A DNA stretch of 64,000 nt from Rhodococcus sp. KBS0724 (GTDB lineage Bacteria; Actinomycetota; Actinomycetes; Mycobacteriales; Mycobacteriaceae), in the NCBI RefSeq assembly GCF_005938745.2, contig NZ_VCBX02000001.1, forward strand, positions 5,408,501 to 5,472,500. Direction: 5' to 3'. Positions 47,725 through 56,407 of the stretch are shown piece by piece (position 1 is the first letter of the stretch; every line of letters starts with the position of its first letter). The translations under genes and the position numbers were made by a program. The notes under the pieces are model-generated. The model saw nothing but the letters and a program-made list of their open reading frames with translations. It was not told where the DNA came from and made no database searches.

Positions 47725-48919
47725 GAACACCAACCCCCGACTGAGCCGGCGGCGCCTCTTCGGAGGTGGCGCCGCCGCGCTTGCGGTCGCGGGAACAACG
47801 TGGGGTGGGGTAACCCTGGCCAGGGCAGACGAACCACCACCCGGTAAAGCCGTGGTTCCGTTCCACGGCCTCCATCAAGGCGGCGTCGACACGCCGCCGC
47901 AAGCTCACTCCACCTTCGTCGGCTTCGACCTGCGACCGGGAGTCGACCGGGCCGCCGTCATCGGAATCATGAAGATGTGGACAGCCGACGCTGCTCGTCT
48001 CACTGCGGGAATGCCCGCTCTGGCCGATACCGAGAAGGAACTGGCGGTTGATCCGTCGCGACTGACGATCACCGTCGGCTACGGGCCTGGACTGTTCACT
48101 GCACTGGGATTACGGGATCGAGCACCCGTCTGGTTCACGCCGCTCCCCAGCTACCCGATCGACCGACTCGAAGATCGTTGGGGCGCAACGGATCTTCTCC
48201 TGCAGATCTGCAGCGACGACCCTGTCACCGTCGCACATGCGGTGCGGGTGCTGACCAAGAACGTCCGCTCCCTGACCGCGATCCGGTGGACACAGAAAGG
48301 GTTTCGCAGCGCTCGGGGAACAACACCGGAGGGAACAACCATGCGCAATCTCATGGGCCAGGTCGACGGCACCGTCAACCCGGCACCGGGGACCGGAGAC
48401 TTCGACTCCCTGGTGTGGTGCGACGGGGCCGATCAACCCTGGTTGTCCGGGGGAACGTCGTTGGTGCTCCGGAGAATTCGCATGGAAATGGATACGTGGG
48501 ACGAACTCGATCGACCGGCGCGTGAACTCACGATGGGTCGCACGTTGTCGAACGGCGCTCCGTTGACCGGCACCAACGAATTCGACGACGCTGATTTCAC
48601 CGCTACCGACAGGTTCGGTATCCCGGTCATTCCGCCGGGATCACACATCGCGCGCTCCCATCGAATGCACGACGGGGAGCAGTTCTTCCGTCGGGCATAC
48701 AACTACGACGACCCACCGGAAGGCGAGGGGACTTCCAACTCCGGACTGATCTTCGCAGCGTTCCAACGCGACATCGCAGAGCAGTATCTGCCGGTTCAGC
48801 AGCGACTGAGCGACTTCGACGCACTCAACGAGTGGACAACGCCGATCGGTTCGGCCGTCTATCTCATTCCGCCCGGATGCGTGGAAAACGACTACCTCGG
48901 CAGTAGCTTGCTGAACTGA
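47717..48919 (+). CDS. Tat-exported DyP-type heme peroxidase
   Basis: A 400-aa dye-decolourising peroxidase of the EfeB-like group. The N-terminus has a twin-arginine signal (SRRRLFGGGAAALAVAG), so it is exported folded. The DyP signature GQVDGTVNP (GxxDG) is present, and the heme-ligating His is probably in SHIARSHRMHDGEQFFRR. EfeB-type enzymes work with iron uptake or heme deferrochelation; DyPs in rhodococci also oxidise dyes and lignin-like compounds. It follows the PepSY and copper chaperone genes, so a metal-linked role is likely. The start is GTG at 47717, inside the previous gene's end. Confidence 0.92.
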   Translation: MAENTNPRLSRRRLFGGGAAALAVAGTTWGGVTLARADEPPPGKAVVPFHGLHQGGVDTPPQAHSTFVGFDLRPGVDRAAVIGIMKMWTADAARLTAGMPALADTEKELAVDPSRLTITVGYGPGLFTALGLRDRAPVWFTPLPSYPIDRLEDRWGATDLLLQICSDDPVTVAHAVRVLTKNVRSLTAIRWTQKGFRSARGTTPEGTTMRNLMGQVDGTVNPAPGTGDFDSLVWCDGADQPWLSGGTSLVLRRIRMEMDTWDELDRPARELTMGRTLSNGAPLTGTNEFDDADFTATDRFGIPVIPPGSHIARSHRMHDGEQFFRRAYNYDDPPEGEGTSNSGLIFAAFQRDIAEQYLPVQQRLSDFDALNEWTTPIGSAVYLIPPGCVENDYLGSSLLN

Positions 48920-48940
48920 CCGGAACTACCGGACTGAACA

Positions 48941-48973
48941 GGTTGGGCTCCGGACAAACTCCGGAGCCCAACC
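48941..48973. terminator. Bidirectional hairpin after the DyP operon
   Basis: A perfect 14-bp stem (GGTTGGGCTCCGGA / TCCGGAGCCCAACC) with a 5-base loop CAAAC, between the DyP gene and the convergent GIY-YIG gene. It suits termination in both directions. Confidence 0.85.
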
Positions 48974-48978
48974 AGTTC

Positions 48979-50106
48979 TCACTTCTTGCGCGGACCCGGC
49001 ATCGCCGCACCGGGGCGAGCGGTGGTCAGACGCGTGACCCAACCGCTGACCGGCCACTTCTTGAGTCCGACGTTGTGCGGTGTGATTTCGGTACCGACAT
49101 ACTTGGCCGCCAGTTCGTCGTCGACGTCACCGGTGAAGCGCCACAGCATGCTGCCGTCGGCGTTGCGAGTGGACACCTCCCACGACTGAGCGCGGAAAGC
49201 GCCACGAATGATGCTGTCGGCAAAGACGAGTACGGGAATCCCGGCTTCGGCACGCACTGCAGCACCGGCAGCCCATTCCGCCCTGGCGAGTTCGTAGATC
49301 TCTTCTGCGGTGGCGCCGGCGCGAGAAGAACCCGGAACATGCAGCACCACACTAGGTGTCGGCAGTTCCGGTGCCGGATCGGCGGAATAGCGCAGGGCGA
49401 GTTCCTCGACGCGGGTTGCCCGCAGATCCTTGTCCGTGACCTCCCCTGCAAGGTTGGTCAGGGTATCCCCGGCCTCGCTGATCCGAAGTGCCTCGACGAT
49501 GCCACTGACCACCGCGTCGGCCGTGCCGGGCGCATCGGCACCGGACACGCTGCGCAGGAGAACGTAGTGCTCGACTGCGGAACCGGCGTCGTAGATCTCG
49601 CGGATACGTGAAATCTTTGCCGCGGTCACTCCCGGCGTCTCCGTTGGGCCGGAGGCGCCTTCGAGGTTGTCGAGTTCACCGAGTGCCTCGAAAACCGAAG
49701 CGAATACCTGGTTTCCGGTGCCGCGACCGACATGGAACACCTGATTGTTGCGCGGGTCACGCAAAGCGAATACATACTCTCCCAAGCGCTTTCCGACCTT
49801 CTCGGAAAACGGTTGCGGAGCCGGCTTACGGACGAGCACCTCAGTGGACAGCGTCCGCATCACCGCTAGACGAAGCGCGTCCGGCACACTCGTCGACGCT
49901 GCGGCTCCCGAGAAGATGGCGGCCGACGCCGAACTGATCGACGTGAACGTGCGACCGACCTGCTTCTCGAGCGAGGCACACACGATGCCGACTGCACCGA
50001 GCCTCGAGTCGAGGGTGCCTTCGCCCTCGGCGAGAAACTCCTTGATCAACGGTGCTACGAGCAGGGTGGGGCTGATACCACGCGGAACTGTCCAGACAAT
50101 AGCCAT
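48979..50106 (-). CDS. LEM-3-like GIY-YIG domain protein
   Basis: A 375-aa protein. Residues about 110-150 contain GEYVFALRDPRNNQVFHVG then RGTGNQVF, which matches the LEM-3-like GIY-YIG nuclease pattern (YVYALxDPR...FYVGKGxGNRVF). Family members cleave DNA in branch resolution or repair. The N-terminal about 100 residues (IVWTVPRGISPTLLVAPLIKE) and the C-terminal half (from about 230) are unfamiliar. It stands alone between convergent and divergent neighbours. Nuclease activity is inferred from one motif region. Confidence 0.65.
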   Translation of the reverse strand: MAIVWTVPRGISPTLLVAPLIKEFLAEGEGTLDSRLGAVGIVCASLEKQVGRTFTSISSASAAIFSGAAASTSVPDALRLAVMRTLSTEVLVRKPAPQPFSEKVGKRLGEYVFALRDPRNNQVFHVGRGTGNQVFASVFEALGELDNLEGASGPTETPGVTAAKISRIREIYDAGSAVEHYVLLRSVSGADAPGTADAVVSGIVEALRISEAGDTLTNLAGEVTDKDLRATRVEELALRYSADPAPELPTPSVVLHVPGSSRAGATAEEIYELARAEWAAGAAVRAEAGIPVLVFADSIIRGAFRAQSWEVSTRNADGSMLWRFTGDVDDELAAKYVGTEITPHNVGLKKWPVSGWVTRLTTARPGAAMPGPRKK

Positions 50107-50220
50107 GCCACGAGCCTAGGCGATCACAAGCGGACCCGAGGTCAGTCGCACGTCATCGGGACATTTCCGACCAGCGGGACTAGCCGATACGGCGGCACAG
50201 CAACACCACAGAATCGGGAC

Positions 50221-50985
50221 ATGAACAGATTTGTAGGCAAGGTGGCCATCATCACCGGCGGTTCTCAGGGAATGGGAGAAGCGACCGCCCGACTCCTCGC
50301 AGCGGAAGGCGCGACGGTTGTCATCGGGGACGTGCTCGACGAGAAGGGCGCCGCAGTCGCTGCCGATATCGGCGGTGTCTTCCACCATCTCGACGTCAGC
50401 AGCGAATCCGATTGGGTGAGCCTCGTCGAGGCCACGACCTCCCGGTTCGGCACCGTGGACGTCCTGATCAACAATGCGGGCATGCTTGCCTTCGCGGCCG
50501 TCGAGGACATCGACGTCACGGCCGTCGAAAAGTTGTTCTCGGTCAACGTCATCGGTGCGATGCTGGGCGCCAAGACCGTTGTGCCCGTCATGAAGAAAGC
50601 CGCGCGCGGCGTGATCGTCAACATTTCGTCCGTCGACGGCCTGCGCGGTGTGAACGGCCTGAGCGCGTACACCGCCAGCAAATGGGCGGTCCGCGGACTC
50701 ACCAAGACGCAAGCGCTGGAACTCGGGCCGTCGGGCATCCGCGTCTGCTCGGTGCATCCCGGTGGCGTCGACACCCAACTGGGCAATCCGCTGGGACGCA
50801 CGGGCGACGACCTGCAAAAGCCGTACGGTCAGGTTCCGCTGCGGCGAATCGGGCTCCCCGACGAGGTCGCCCGGGTAACGGCCTTCGCTGCCAGCGACGA
50901 CGCCAGTTACATGTCCGGAGCCGAGTTGGCCGTCGACGGCGGTTGGTCGGCCGGCACCTACTACCCCGGGTTGCCCGGCAGCTGA
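50221..50985 (+). CDS. SDR family oxidoreductase (hydroxysteroid-dehydrogenase-like)
   Basis: A 254-aa classical SDR with TGGSQGMG (cofactor), NNAG, VNISSVDG (Ser) and YTASKWAV (Tyr/Lys). The C-terminus with YMSGAELAVDGGWSAG resembles 3-alpha(20-beta)-hydroxysteroid dehydrogenases of actinobacteria. The true substrate cannot be told from these motifs. It lies 56 bp before the DUF2797 gene. Confidence 0.85.
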   Translation: MNRFVGKVAIITGGSQGMGEATARLLAAEGATVVIGDVLDEKGAAVAADIGGVFHHLDVSSESDWVSLVEATTSRFGTVDVLINNAGMLAFAAVEDIDVTAVEKLFSVNVIGAMLGAKTVVPVMKKAARGVIVNISSVDGLRGVNGLSAYTASKWAVRGLTKTQALELGPSGIRVCSVHPGGVDTQLGNPLGRTGDDLQKPYGQVPLRRIGLPDEVARVTAFAASDDASYMSGAELAVDGGWSAGTYYPGLPGS

Positions 50986-51041
50986 CGCACTAATATCGGA
51001 GGTTCCTCATACATCCGAGAAAAGGGACCGGCACTTCCATC

Positions 51042-51965
51042 ATGACCTTGCTCGTGCGCGGTATCGAATGGTCGGATCCGGCAGCTCCACGTATCCGCCT
51101 CGTCGACGACACAACCGGCGATGCCACGTTCATCACCCACACGTCGGTATTCCGGTTTTCCGTGGACGAGCGACGGGGTCGGCGGTGCCTCGGGTGGCGC
51201 GACATGACGGCAGACGGCCCCGGTTACCTTCCGTGCGATCGGGGCGCGAAGGTGACCAGCGGGCGCCAATGTGACCGGTGCAGAAATCGCGAAGGATTCA
51301 CGAGCGTTCACCAGGCTCATGTGAACGGTGCGCACATTCACCCGAATGTGCGCACCTATCTCACCCAGCCGCAATGGCTGTACATCGACATCTTCGCGGG
51401 TGGCCGGATGAAAGTGGGGACGGCGTCGCAGTTCCGCAAGTACCCGCGCGTCGCGGAGCAAGGCGCCGCAGCCGCCGTGTACGTCGCCGGTTCGACGGAC
51501 GGCTACAACATCCGAACTCTGGAAGCTGACGTGTCGAGGCAGTTTCACCTGAGCCAGGCGATCCGTACATCACGCAAACTCGAAGCACTGACGAGCAGAA
51601 CCGACACCGCCGAGTTGCGCAACGAGTTGCAGCAGTTCGTCATCTCGAACCGAGAAGAGTTGTCCTACATCGGATCCGGAATCGACGGCATCGAGATTTT
51701 CGAACAGCCCGAGGTATGGACGCCACCGGCCTGCTCGCAGATCGTTTTCGACGCCACCCCGGCGCTGATGTATCCCCACGCCTTCGACTCGGGTGAGCAC
51801 TCTCTGTATCTCGAAGGCCTGACCGGGCCGGTGGCGCTGTTCCGTACCGATACCGACCCGGAATCCCCTCGCTTTGTCGCAGACATCTCGGCACTGGTCG
51901 GACGTACCGTCACGGTGGGCAACTTCGACTCTCCTGGCGTCGCAATTCAAGAGTCTCTGTTCTGA
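51042..51965 (+). CDS. DUF2797 family protein
   Basis: A 307-aa protein resembling DUF2797 members. A probable zinc site is visible in YLPCDRGAKVT and QCDRCRNREGF, followed by the family-like VHQAHVNGAHIHPNVRTYL and LYIDIFAGGRMKVGTASQF. Function is not known for the family. A lipoprotein gene converges on it with a 6-bp gap. Confidence 0.75.
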   Translation: MTLLVRGIEWSDPAAPRIRLVDDTTGDATFITHTSVFRFSVDERRGRRCLGWRDMTADGPGYLPCDRGAKVTSGRQCDRCRNREGFTSVHQAHVNGAHIHPNVRTYLTQPQWLYIDIFAGGRMKVGTASQFRKYPRVAEQGAAAAVYVAGSTDGYNIRTLEADVSRQFHLSQAIRTSRKLEALTSRTDTAELRNELQQFVISNREELSYIGSGIDGIEIFEQPEVWTPPACSQIVFDATPALMYPHAFDSGEHSLYLEGLTGPVALFRTDTDPESPRFVADISALVGRTVTVGNFDSPGVAIQESLF

Positions 51966-51971
51966 AACCCG

Positions 51972-52373
51972 TCAGCAGCTTCCTGCAACGGCCGCACTGA
52001 ATCCGCGCGTCACCTCGGCCTGCTCGTCGGCAGAGAGCGTCGACCATTCGGGGTAAGCCTGGATCGACGTCAGCATGTCGTTCGCCAGCGACTCACGAGT
52101 CAGTCCGATGTCGTCGCCTGATTCGTCGATCGCCTGCTGGTATCCGTCGAGGAACTTGAGGACGTCGTTACAGGCTTGCTCGTAGGTGCGCGGAAGCCCC
52201 GCCGCTGGGGTGCCCTCGGTAGCGGTGCCCTCGTCAGCAGTGCCGTCGGTAGTAGTTGCCGGCGCGGTGGACGTCAGAGTCCCCACTTCGGTCGGTGTCC
52301 CGCCATCGGAACCGCAAGCCACCAGCGCCATCAATGAACAGGCTCCGATGAACCCGACAATCGTTTTCTTCAT
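51972..52373 (-). CDS. Small secreted lipoprotein of unknown function
   Basis: A 133-aa lipoprotein: basic N-terminus KKTIVGFIGACSLMALVAC with Cys as lipidation site, a Thr/Ala-rich linker (about residues 22-55), and a short helical C-terminal domain with EQACNDVLKFLDGYQ and a final Cys that may pair with it. A GAGGAG sequence abuts the ATG, which is unusually close. No family recognised. Confidence 0.7.
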   Translation of the reverse strand: MKKTIVGFIGACSLMALVACGSDGGTPTEVGTLTSTAPATTTDGTADEGTATEGTPAAGLPRTYEQACNDVLKFLDGYQQAIDESGDDIGLTRESLANDMLTSIQAYPEWSTLSADEQAEVTRGFSAAVAGSC

Positions 52374-52549
52374 CTCCTCAGAATGCCAGAGCAGACCAGG
52401 AGCCCGACCCACAGACTCCCGGCCCTGAGCACGTAGCCATGATAGCCTTACGTAGCTGCATGGTAACTAGGGGTTGGTTCTCCGCAGTCTCCCACTCGAT
52501 TCGGGCGGGAAAAATTGTCAGAGATTCGTCTCAAAAGGGGTAGAAGCTT

Positions 52550-53377
52550 ATGGGACTGTTTCGCCGGCGCGGAGCCCGAGAAGAAGACGATGATCGTGAG
52601 CAGAGCCTCGATCGCGAAGACCCTGGGTATGCCGTGTGGTTCTCGAATGTGTCCGATGCGGAAGGCCAGCCCATTCCATACAAACGCCCACTGACTTCCC
52701 CGGTCTATCCACAACTGCAGCCGCCGCCACTCGAATCTCCGACGTTGGCTTCGCCACCGCTTTCCGGTTCCGCGGGCGAGTGGCTGACCGCCGATCGCAT
52801 CGGTGAGGCCGAAACGATAAATGTGCAGCTATCTGCACATTACGGACCTATTTCACAAAATCCACCAATTGGACAAACCCCTCGTGCATCGGATTCGGCC
52901 CGCCCTCCCGTCCCACCGAACAACGTACCGATGACTTCACCGCCGAAGCATCAACTGGAGTCGCAGCGCACCCCTGCGCCCTATCCCACACCCCACAAAG
53001 GAGAAGCAATGAGCAACATCGACAAGGTCCTCGGCGAACTGATGCGAATCGACGGTGCCACCGGTGCCGCCGTCGTCGACGCCGACAGCGGCATGGTTCT
53101 CGGCATGGCGGGCAACCCGTCCTTCAGCCTCGAATACGCCGGCGCCGGAAACTCCGAAGTTGTGCGCGCCAAGCTCCGCACGATGAGTAACCTGGGAATT
53201 ACCGACACCCTCGAAGACATCCTGATCACCTTGACCACCCAGTACCATCTCATCCGTGTGATCGAGACGCCCGGAATGTCTACCCTTTTCGTGTACCTCG
53301 TCCTCGAACGCTCGCGCGCGAACCTGGCGCTGGCCCGCCACAAGCTGGGCGAGCAGACGCCCAAGATCGAGATCTGA
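52550..53377 (+). CDS. Roadblock/LC7 domain protein with long disordered N-terminus
   Basis: A 275-aa protein. Residues 1-153 are charged then Pro-rich and probably disordered; residues 154-275 form a roadblock/LC7-like domain (MSNIDKVLGELMRIDGATG ... ALARHKLGEQTPKIEI). Roadblock proteins bind small Ras-like GTPases (MglB type) in actinobacterial conservon-like systems, but no GTPase, histidine kinase or DUF742 gene is adjacent. AAGGGG precedes the ATG at 52550. An internal ATG with a much better ribosome site lies at 53009. Confidence 0.75.
   Translation: MGLFRRRGAREEDDDREQSLDREDPGYAVWFSNVSDAEGQPIPYKRPLTSPVYPQLQPPPLESPTLASPPLSGSAGEWLTADRIGEAETINVQLSAHYGPISQNPPIGQTPRASDSARPPVPPNNVPMTSPPKHQLESQRTPAPYPTPHKGEAMSNIDKVLGELMRIDGATGAAVVDADSGMVLGMAGNPSFSLEYAGAGNSEVVRAKLRTMSNLGITDTLEDILITLTTQYHLIRVIETPGMSTLFVYLVLERSRANLALARHKLGEQTPKIEI
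53009..53377 (+). CDS. Possible internally initiated short roadblock protein
   Basis: The in-frame ATG at 53009 is preceded by AAAGGAG at good spacing, a stronger ribosome site than that of the long form. Starting here gives a 122-aa protein of about the normal length for bacterial roadblock proteins. The locus may make two proteins from one frame, or the long upstream part may be a fused or ancestral separate gene. Confidence 0.5.
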   Translation: MSNIDKVLGELMRIDGATGAAVVDADSGMVLGMAGNPSFSLEYAGAGNSEVVRAKLRTMSNLGITDTLEDILITLTTQYHLIRVIETPGMSTLFVYLVLERSRANLALARHKLGEQTPKIEI

Positions 53378-53397
53378 ACAAACTTCCTCCATTTTCC

Positions 53398-53450
53398 CGA
53401 GCGAACGTACCTTTCGGCGCATCCAAGGCGACGAAAGGTACGTTCGCTCG
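53398..53450. terminator. Perfect 19-bp-stem hairpin after the roadblock gene
   Basis: Arms CGAGCGAACGTACCTTTCG (53398-53416) and its exact complement (53432-53450) with a 15-base loop. It has terminator position but the arm length and low T content also fit a repeated palindromic element. Confidence 0.75.
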
Positions 53451-53526
53451 GTCGGTTTCGGTCCACTTCGTCCGCTTCAGACCGAAATGTCGCGAATGAC
53501 ATACTTGTAGTTCGTCTCTTAAAGAA

Positions 53527-54504
53527 ATGAGCTCTCGTCACATGTCACGCACGGCAATCAGCAGGCGCAGCACCGCAGCCGTTTCGATCGGCTTCGTTGC
53601 CGCACTGGTCCTCGGTGGATGCTCCAACTCGTCCGCCGCCGAAGTCGAAACCGGTAGTCTCGGTTCAGGTATCGGCTCCGGCGTTACGACCAGCTCGTCG
53701 GCCCTCACGAGCGACAATGCTGCTGTCTCCGCCGCTTCCGCACTGTTGGCGCAGATTCCAATCAAGGGTCGCGCACCCAAAACCGGATACGACCGCGCGC
53801 TGTTCGGCGCAGCCTGGACCGACGACGTCGACGTCGAGTTCGGCCACAACGGCTGCGACACCCGTAACGACATCCTGGCCCGCGATCTGACCGACATCAC
53901 GTTCAAGGACGGCAACCGGTGCACGGTGGCGACCGGAACGCTCAATGACCAGTACACCAACACCACGATTGCCTTCACTCGTGGTCAGGACACGTCATCG
54001 GCAGTCCAGATCGACCACGTCGTAGCGCTGTCCGACGCCTGGCAGAAGGGCGCTCAACAACTCGACACGCAGACGCGCACCAACCTCGCCAACGACCCGC
54101 GCAACCTGCGAGCCGTCGACGGTCCCGCCAACCAGCAGAAATCCGATTCCGACGCCTCGTCGTGGCTGCCGCCCAACCGGGGCTACCGCTGCCAGTACGT
54201 CGCCGCGCAGGTCGAAGTCAAAGCCGCGTACGGACTGTGGGTGACCCAGGCCGAGCACGACACCATCGCCGGAATCCTCCAGGACTGCAAGGGAACTGCG
54301 TCGACCCAGCAGCCGGCCGTCACCTCCCCGCCCCTCGTCACATCCCTGCCGGTTGTGACCTCGGCTCCGGCAGCGGGTGTGACAACACCGTTCAAGAACT
54401 GCGCCGCGGCCAAGGCTGCCGGCGCAGCTCCCGTGCGTATCGGTGACCCCGGATACGGTGCACATCTCGACGGCGACGGCGACGGCGTGGCCTGCGAGAA
54501 GTAA
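53527..54504 (+). CDS. Secreted HNH nuclease with Excalibur calcium-binding domain
   Basis: A 325-aa putative lipoprotein or secreted protein (VALVLGGC lipobox, Cys about residue 35). The HNH/DUF1524-type nuclease core is visible in TSSAVQIDHVVALSDAWQ and NDPRNLRAVDGPANQQKSD. The C-terminus is an Excalibur domain: FKNCAAAKAAGAAPVRI then DGDGDGVACEK, an EF-hand-like calcium loop. A Thr/Pro linker joins the two. Such proteins are extracellular nucleases. ATG at 53527; an ATG five codons later is also possible. Confidence 0.88.
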   Translation: MSSRHMSRTAISRRSTAAVSIGFVAALVLGGCSNSSAAEVETGSLGSGIGSGVTTSSSALTSDNAAVSAASALLAQIPIKGRAPKTGYDRALFGAAWTDDVDVEFGHNGCDTRNDILARDLTDITFKDGNRCTVATGTLNDQYTNTTIAFTRGQDTSSAVQIDHVVALSDAWQKGAQQLDTQTRTNLANDPRNLRAVDGPANQQKSDSDASSWLPPNRGYRCQYVAAQVEVKAAYGLWVTQAEHDTIAGILQDCKGTASTQQPAVTSPPLVTSLPVVTSAPAAGVTTPFKNCAAAKAAGAAPVRIGDPGYGAHLDGDGDGVACEK

Positions 54505-54507
54505 GAC

Positions 54508-54804
54508 TCAGCCGGGAGTGTCCTCGATCGTCCACCGAGGATGCTCCCGCTGCGGCGTGACACTGATCGCCCGGTAGGAGTAGCCGTCCTGCTCCGTGAT
54601 CTCCCACGTGAAGTCGACGGTCTCGCCGACAATCAGTTCCCTGTTGCCGCCGCGGATCATGCGCGAATGGCCAGGCTTCAGCTCGGGCATCGCGTCGGCC
54701 CACACATGGGAGTAGAAGGCCCAGCAGCCGCCGGGCGTATCAGCGGATTCGATCACGCCCCAACCTTGCTCGGCCTTCCAGATCGAGACGGTTCCTTTGC
54801 TCAT
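54508..54804 (-). CDS. Cold-shock-domain-like protein
   Basis: A 98-aa protein whose first 70 residues look like a cold-shock OB fold: GTVSIWKAEQGWGVIESADT, then WAFYSHVWADAMPELKPG and VGETVDFTWEITEQDGYSYRA. The RNA-binding aromatics are only partly conserved, so it is a divergent member. ATG at 54804 begins at MSKGTVS; the longer frame has no support. It is convergent with the HNH gene. Confidence 0.7.
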   Translation of the reverse strand: MSKGTVSIWKAEQGWGVIESADTPGGCWAFYSHVWADAMPELKPGHSRMIRGGNRELIVGETVDFTWEITEQDGYSYRAISVTPQREHPRWTIEDTPG

Positions 54805-54855
54805 CGTTCGATACTCGCACGGCAACCCGGTCCTGACGAGCGGATTCACACTCTC

Positions 54856-54869
54856 CCCTCCCGGGAGGG
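54856..54869. promoter_or_regulatory. Palindrome upstream of the SulP-MerR operon
   Basis: CCCTCCCGGGAGGG is a perfect 14-bp palindrome 34 bp before the SulP start. The operon encodes a MerR regulator, and MerR proteins bind such palindromes between promoter elements. Candidate operator only. Confidence 0.4.
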
Positions 54870-54903
54870 TAGGGTCTGACGATCTCGGAAGGACGGAACT
54901 CTG

Positions 54904-56406
54904 ATGACTGCAACCACACTCGACGCGACCACGGACGACGGCAGTGTACGGTCTGCGCTGCGCTCACCCCGGCGTCTCAAAACCGAAGTGCTCGGCGGCC
55001 TCGTTGTTGCCCTGGCACTTATCCCCGAGGCGATTTCGTTTTCGATCATCGCCGGTGTGGATCCGCGGGTGGGTCTGTTCGCGTCGTTCACCATGGCCGT
55101 CACCATCGCGATTGTCGGCGGCCGTCCGGCGATGATCTCGGCAGCCACGGGCGCAGTTGCACTGGTGGTAGCGCCCTTGACCCGGGACTACGGCATCGAT
55201 TACCTCATTGCCACCGTCCTGCTGGCCGGAGTCCTTCAAATCGTGCTGAGTCTGCTCGGTGTGGCAAAACTGATGCGGTTCATTCCGCGCAGCGTGATGG
55301 TGGGATTTGTCAACGCGCTCGCGATCCTGATCTTCATCACCCAAATCCCCCACCTGATCGGTGTGCCGTGGCTGGTCTATCCACTTCTTGTGTGCGCCAT
55401 GCTGATTCTGATATTCCTCCCCAAGCTGACCACTGCTGTCCCGGCGCCGCTGGTGGCCATCGTCGTGCTGACCGCCATCACCGCCGTCTTCTCGTTCGAC
55501 GTCCCCGATGTCGGTGACGAGGGCGAACTTCCGTCGAGCCTGCCGACCTTGATGTTCCCCGACGTCCCCCTGACCGTGCACACGCTCTCGATCATCGCGC
55601 CGTTTGCTCTGGCCATGGCCTTGGTCGGGCTTCTCGAATCATTGATGACTGCAAAGCTTGTCGACGACATCACCGATACCCATTCGAACAAGACTCGCGA
55701 GGGGTGGGGGCAGGGAGTCGCCAACATCGTCACCGGAATCTTCGGCGGCATGGGTGGTTGCGCGATGATCGGACAAACCATGATCAACGTCAAAGTCTCG
55801 GGAGCACGCACCCGTATTTCCACCTTCCTGGCCGGAGTGTTCCTGCTGATCCTGGTGGTCGGCCTCGGCGATGTAGTGGCCTTGATCCCCATGGCCGTTC
55901 TGGTCGCAGTCATGATCATGGTGTCCGTCGGCACCCTCGATTGGCACAGCATCAACCCTAAAACTCTGCGGCGCATGCCACTTGGCGAAACCATCGTCAT
56001 GCTCGTGACCGTCGCCGTCACGGTGGCGACGGAAAACCTCGCGTACGGCGTCATCGTCGGAGTCATCACCGCCATGGTGATATTCGCCCGTCGCGTCGCA
56101 CATCTGACCGAGGTGGTCGACATTGCGCATCCTGACGAGAACACACGGGTCTACGCGGTGCGCGGCGAACTGTTCTTCGCGTCGAGCAATGATCTGATCT
56201 ACCAGTTCGACTACGCCGGCGACCCGCAGAACGTCATCATCGATCTCTCCGGCGCCCATATCTGGGACGCCTCCACCGTCGCTACGCTGGACGCGATCAC
56301 CATGAAATATGCAGCTCGTGGCAAGACCGTCGAGATCGTCGGCCTGGACGCGGCATCCGCGGAGCGCCACGTCCACTTGTCGGGCCGGATGGGAGCAGGT
56401 CACTGA
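54904..56406 (+). CDS. SulP-family anion transporter
   Basis: A 500-aa SulP/SLC26 transporter. It has about 11-12 helices starting with GGLVVALALIPEAISFSII, the family's N-terminal signature, and a C-terminal STAS domain (about 400-500; NVIIDLSGAHIWDASTVATL). SulP proteins move sulfate, bicarbonate or dicarboxylates; the anion cannot be told. GGAAGGAC precedes the ATG. The MerR gene begins 1 bp after its stop, so they form an operon. Confidence 0.9.
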   Translation: MTATTLDATTDDGSVRSALRSPRRLKTEVLGGLVVALALIPEAISFSIIAGVDPRVGLFASFTMAVTIAIVGGRPAMISAATGAVALVVAPLTRDYGIDYLIATVLLAGVLQIVLSLLGVAKLMRFIPRSVMVGFVNALAILIFITQIPHLIGVPWLVYPLLVCAMLILIFLPKLTTAVPAPLVAIVVLTAITAVFSFDVPDVGDEGELPSSLPTLMFPDVPLTVHTLSIIAPFALAMALVGLLESLMTAKLVDDITDTHSNKTREGWGQGVANIVTGIFGGMGGCAMIGQTMINVKVSGARTRISTFLAGVFLLILVVGLGDVVALIPMAVLVAVMIMVSVGTLDWHSINPKTLRRMPLGETIVMLVTVAVTVATENLAYGVIVGVITAMVIFARRVAHLTEVVDIAHPDENTRVYAVRGELFFASSNDLIYQFDYAGDPQNVIIDLSGAHIWDASTVATLDAITMKYAARGKTVEIVGLDAASAERHVHLSGRMGAGH

Positions 56407-56407
56407 C

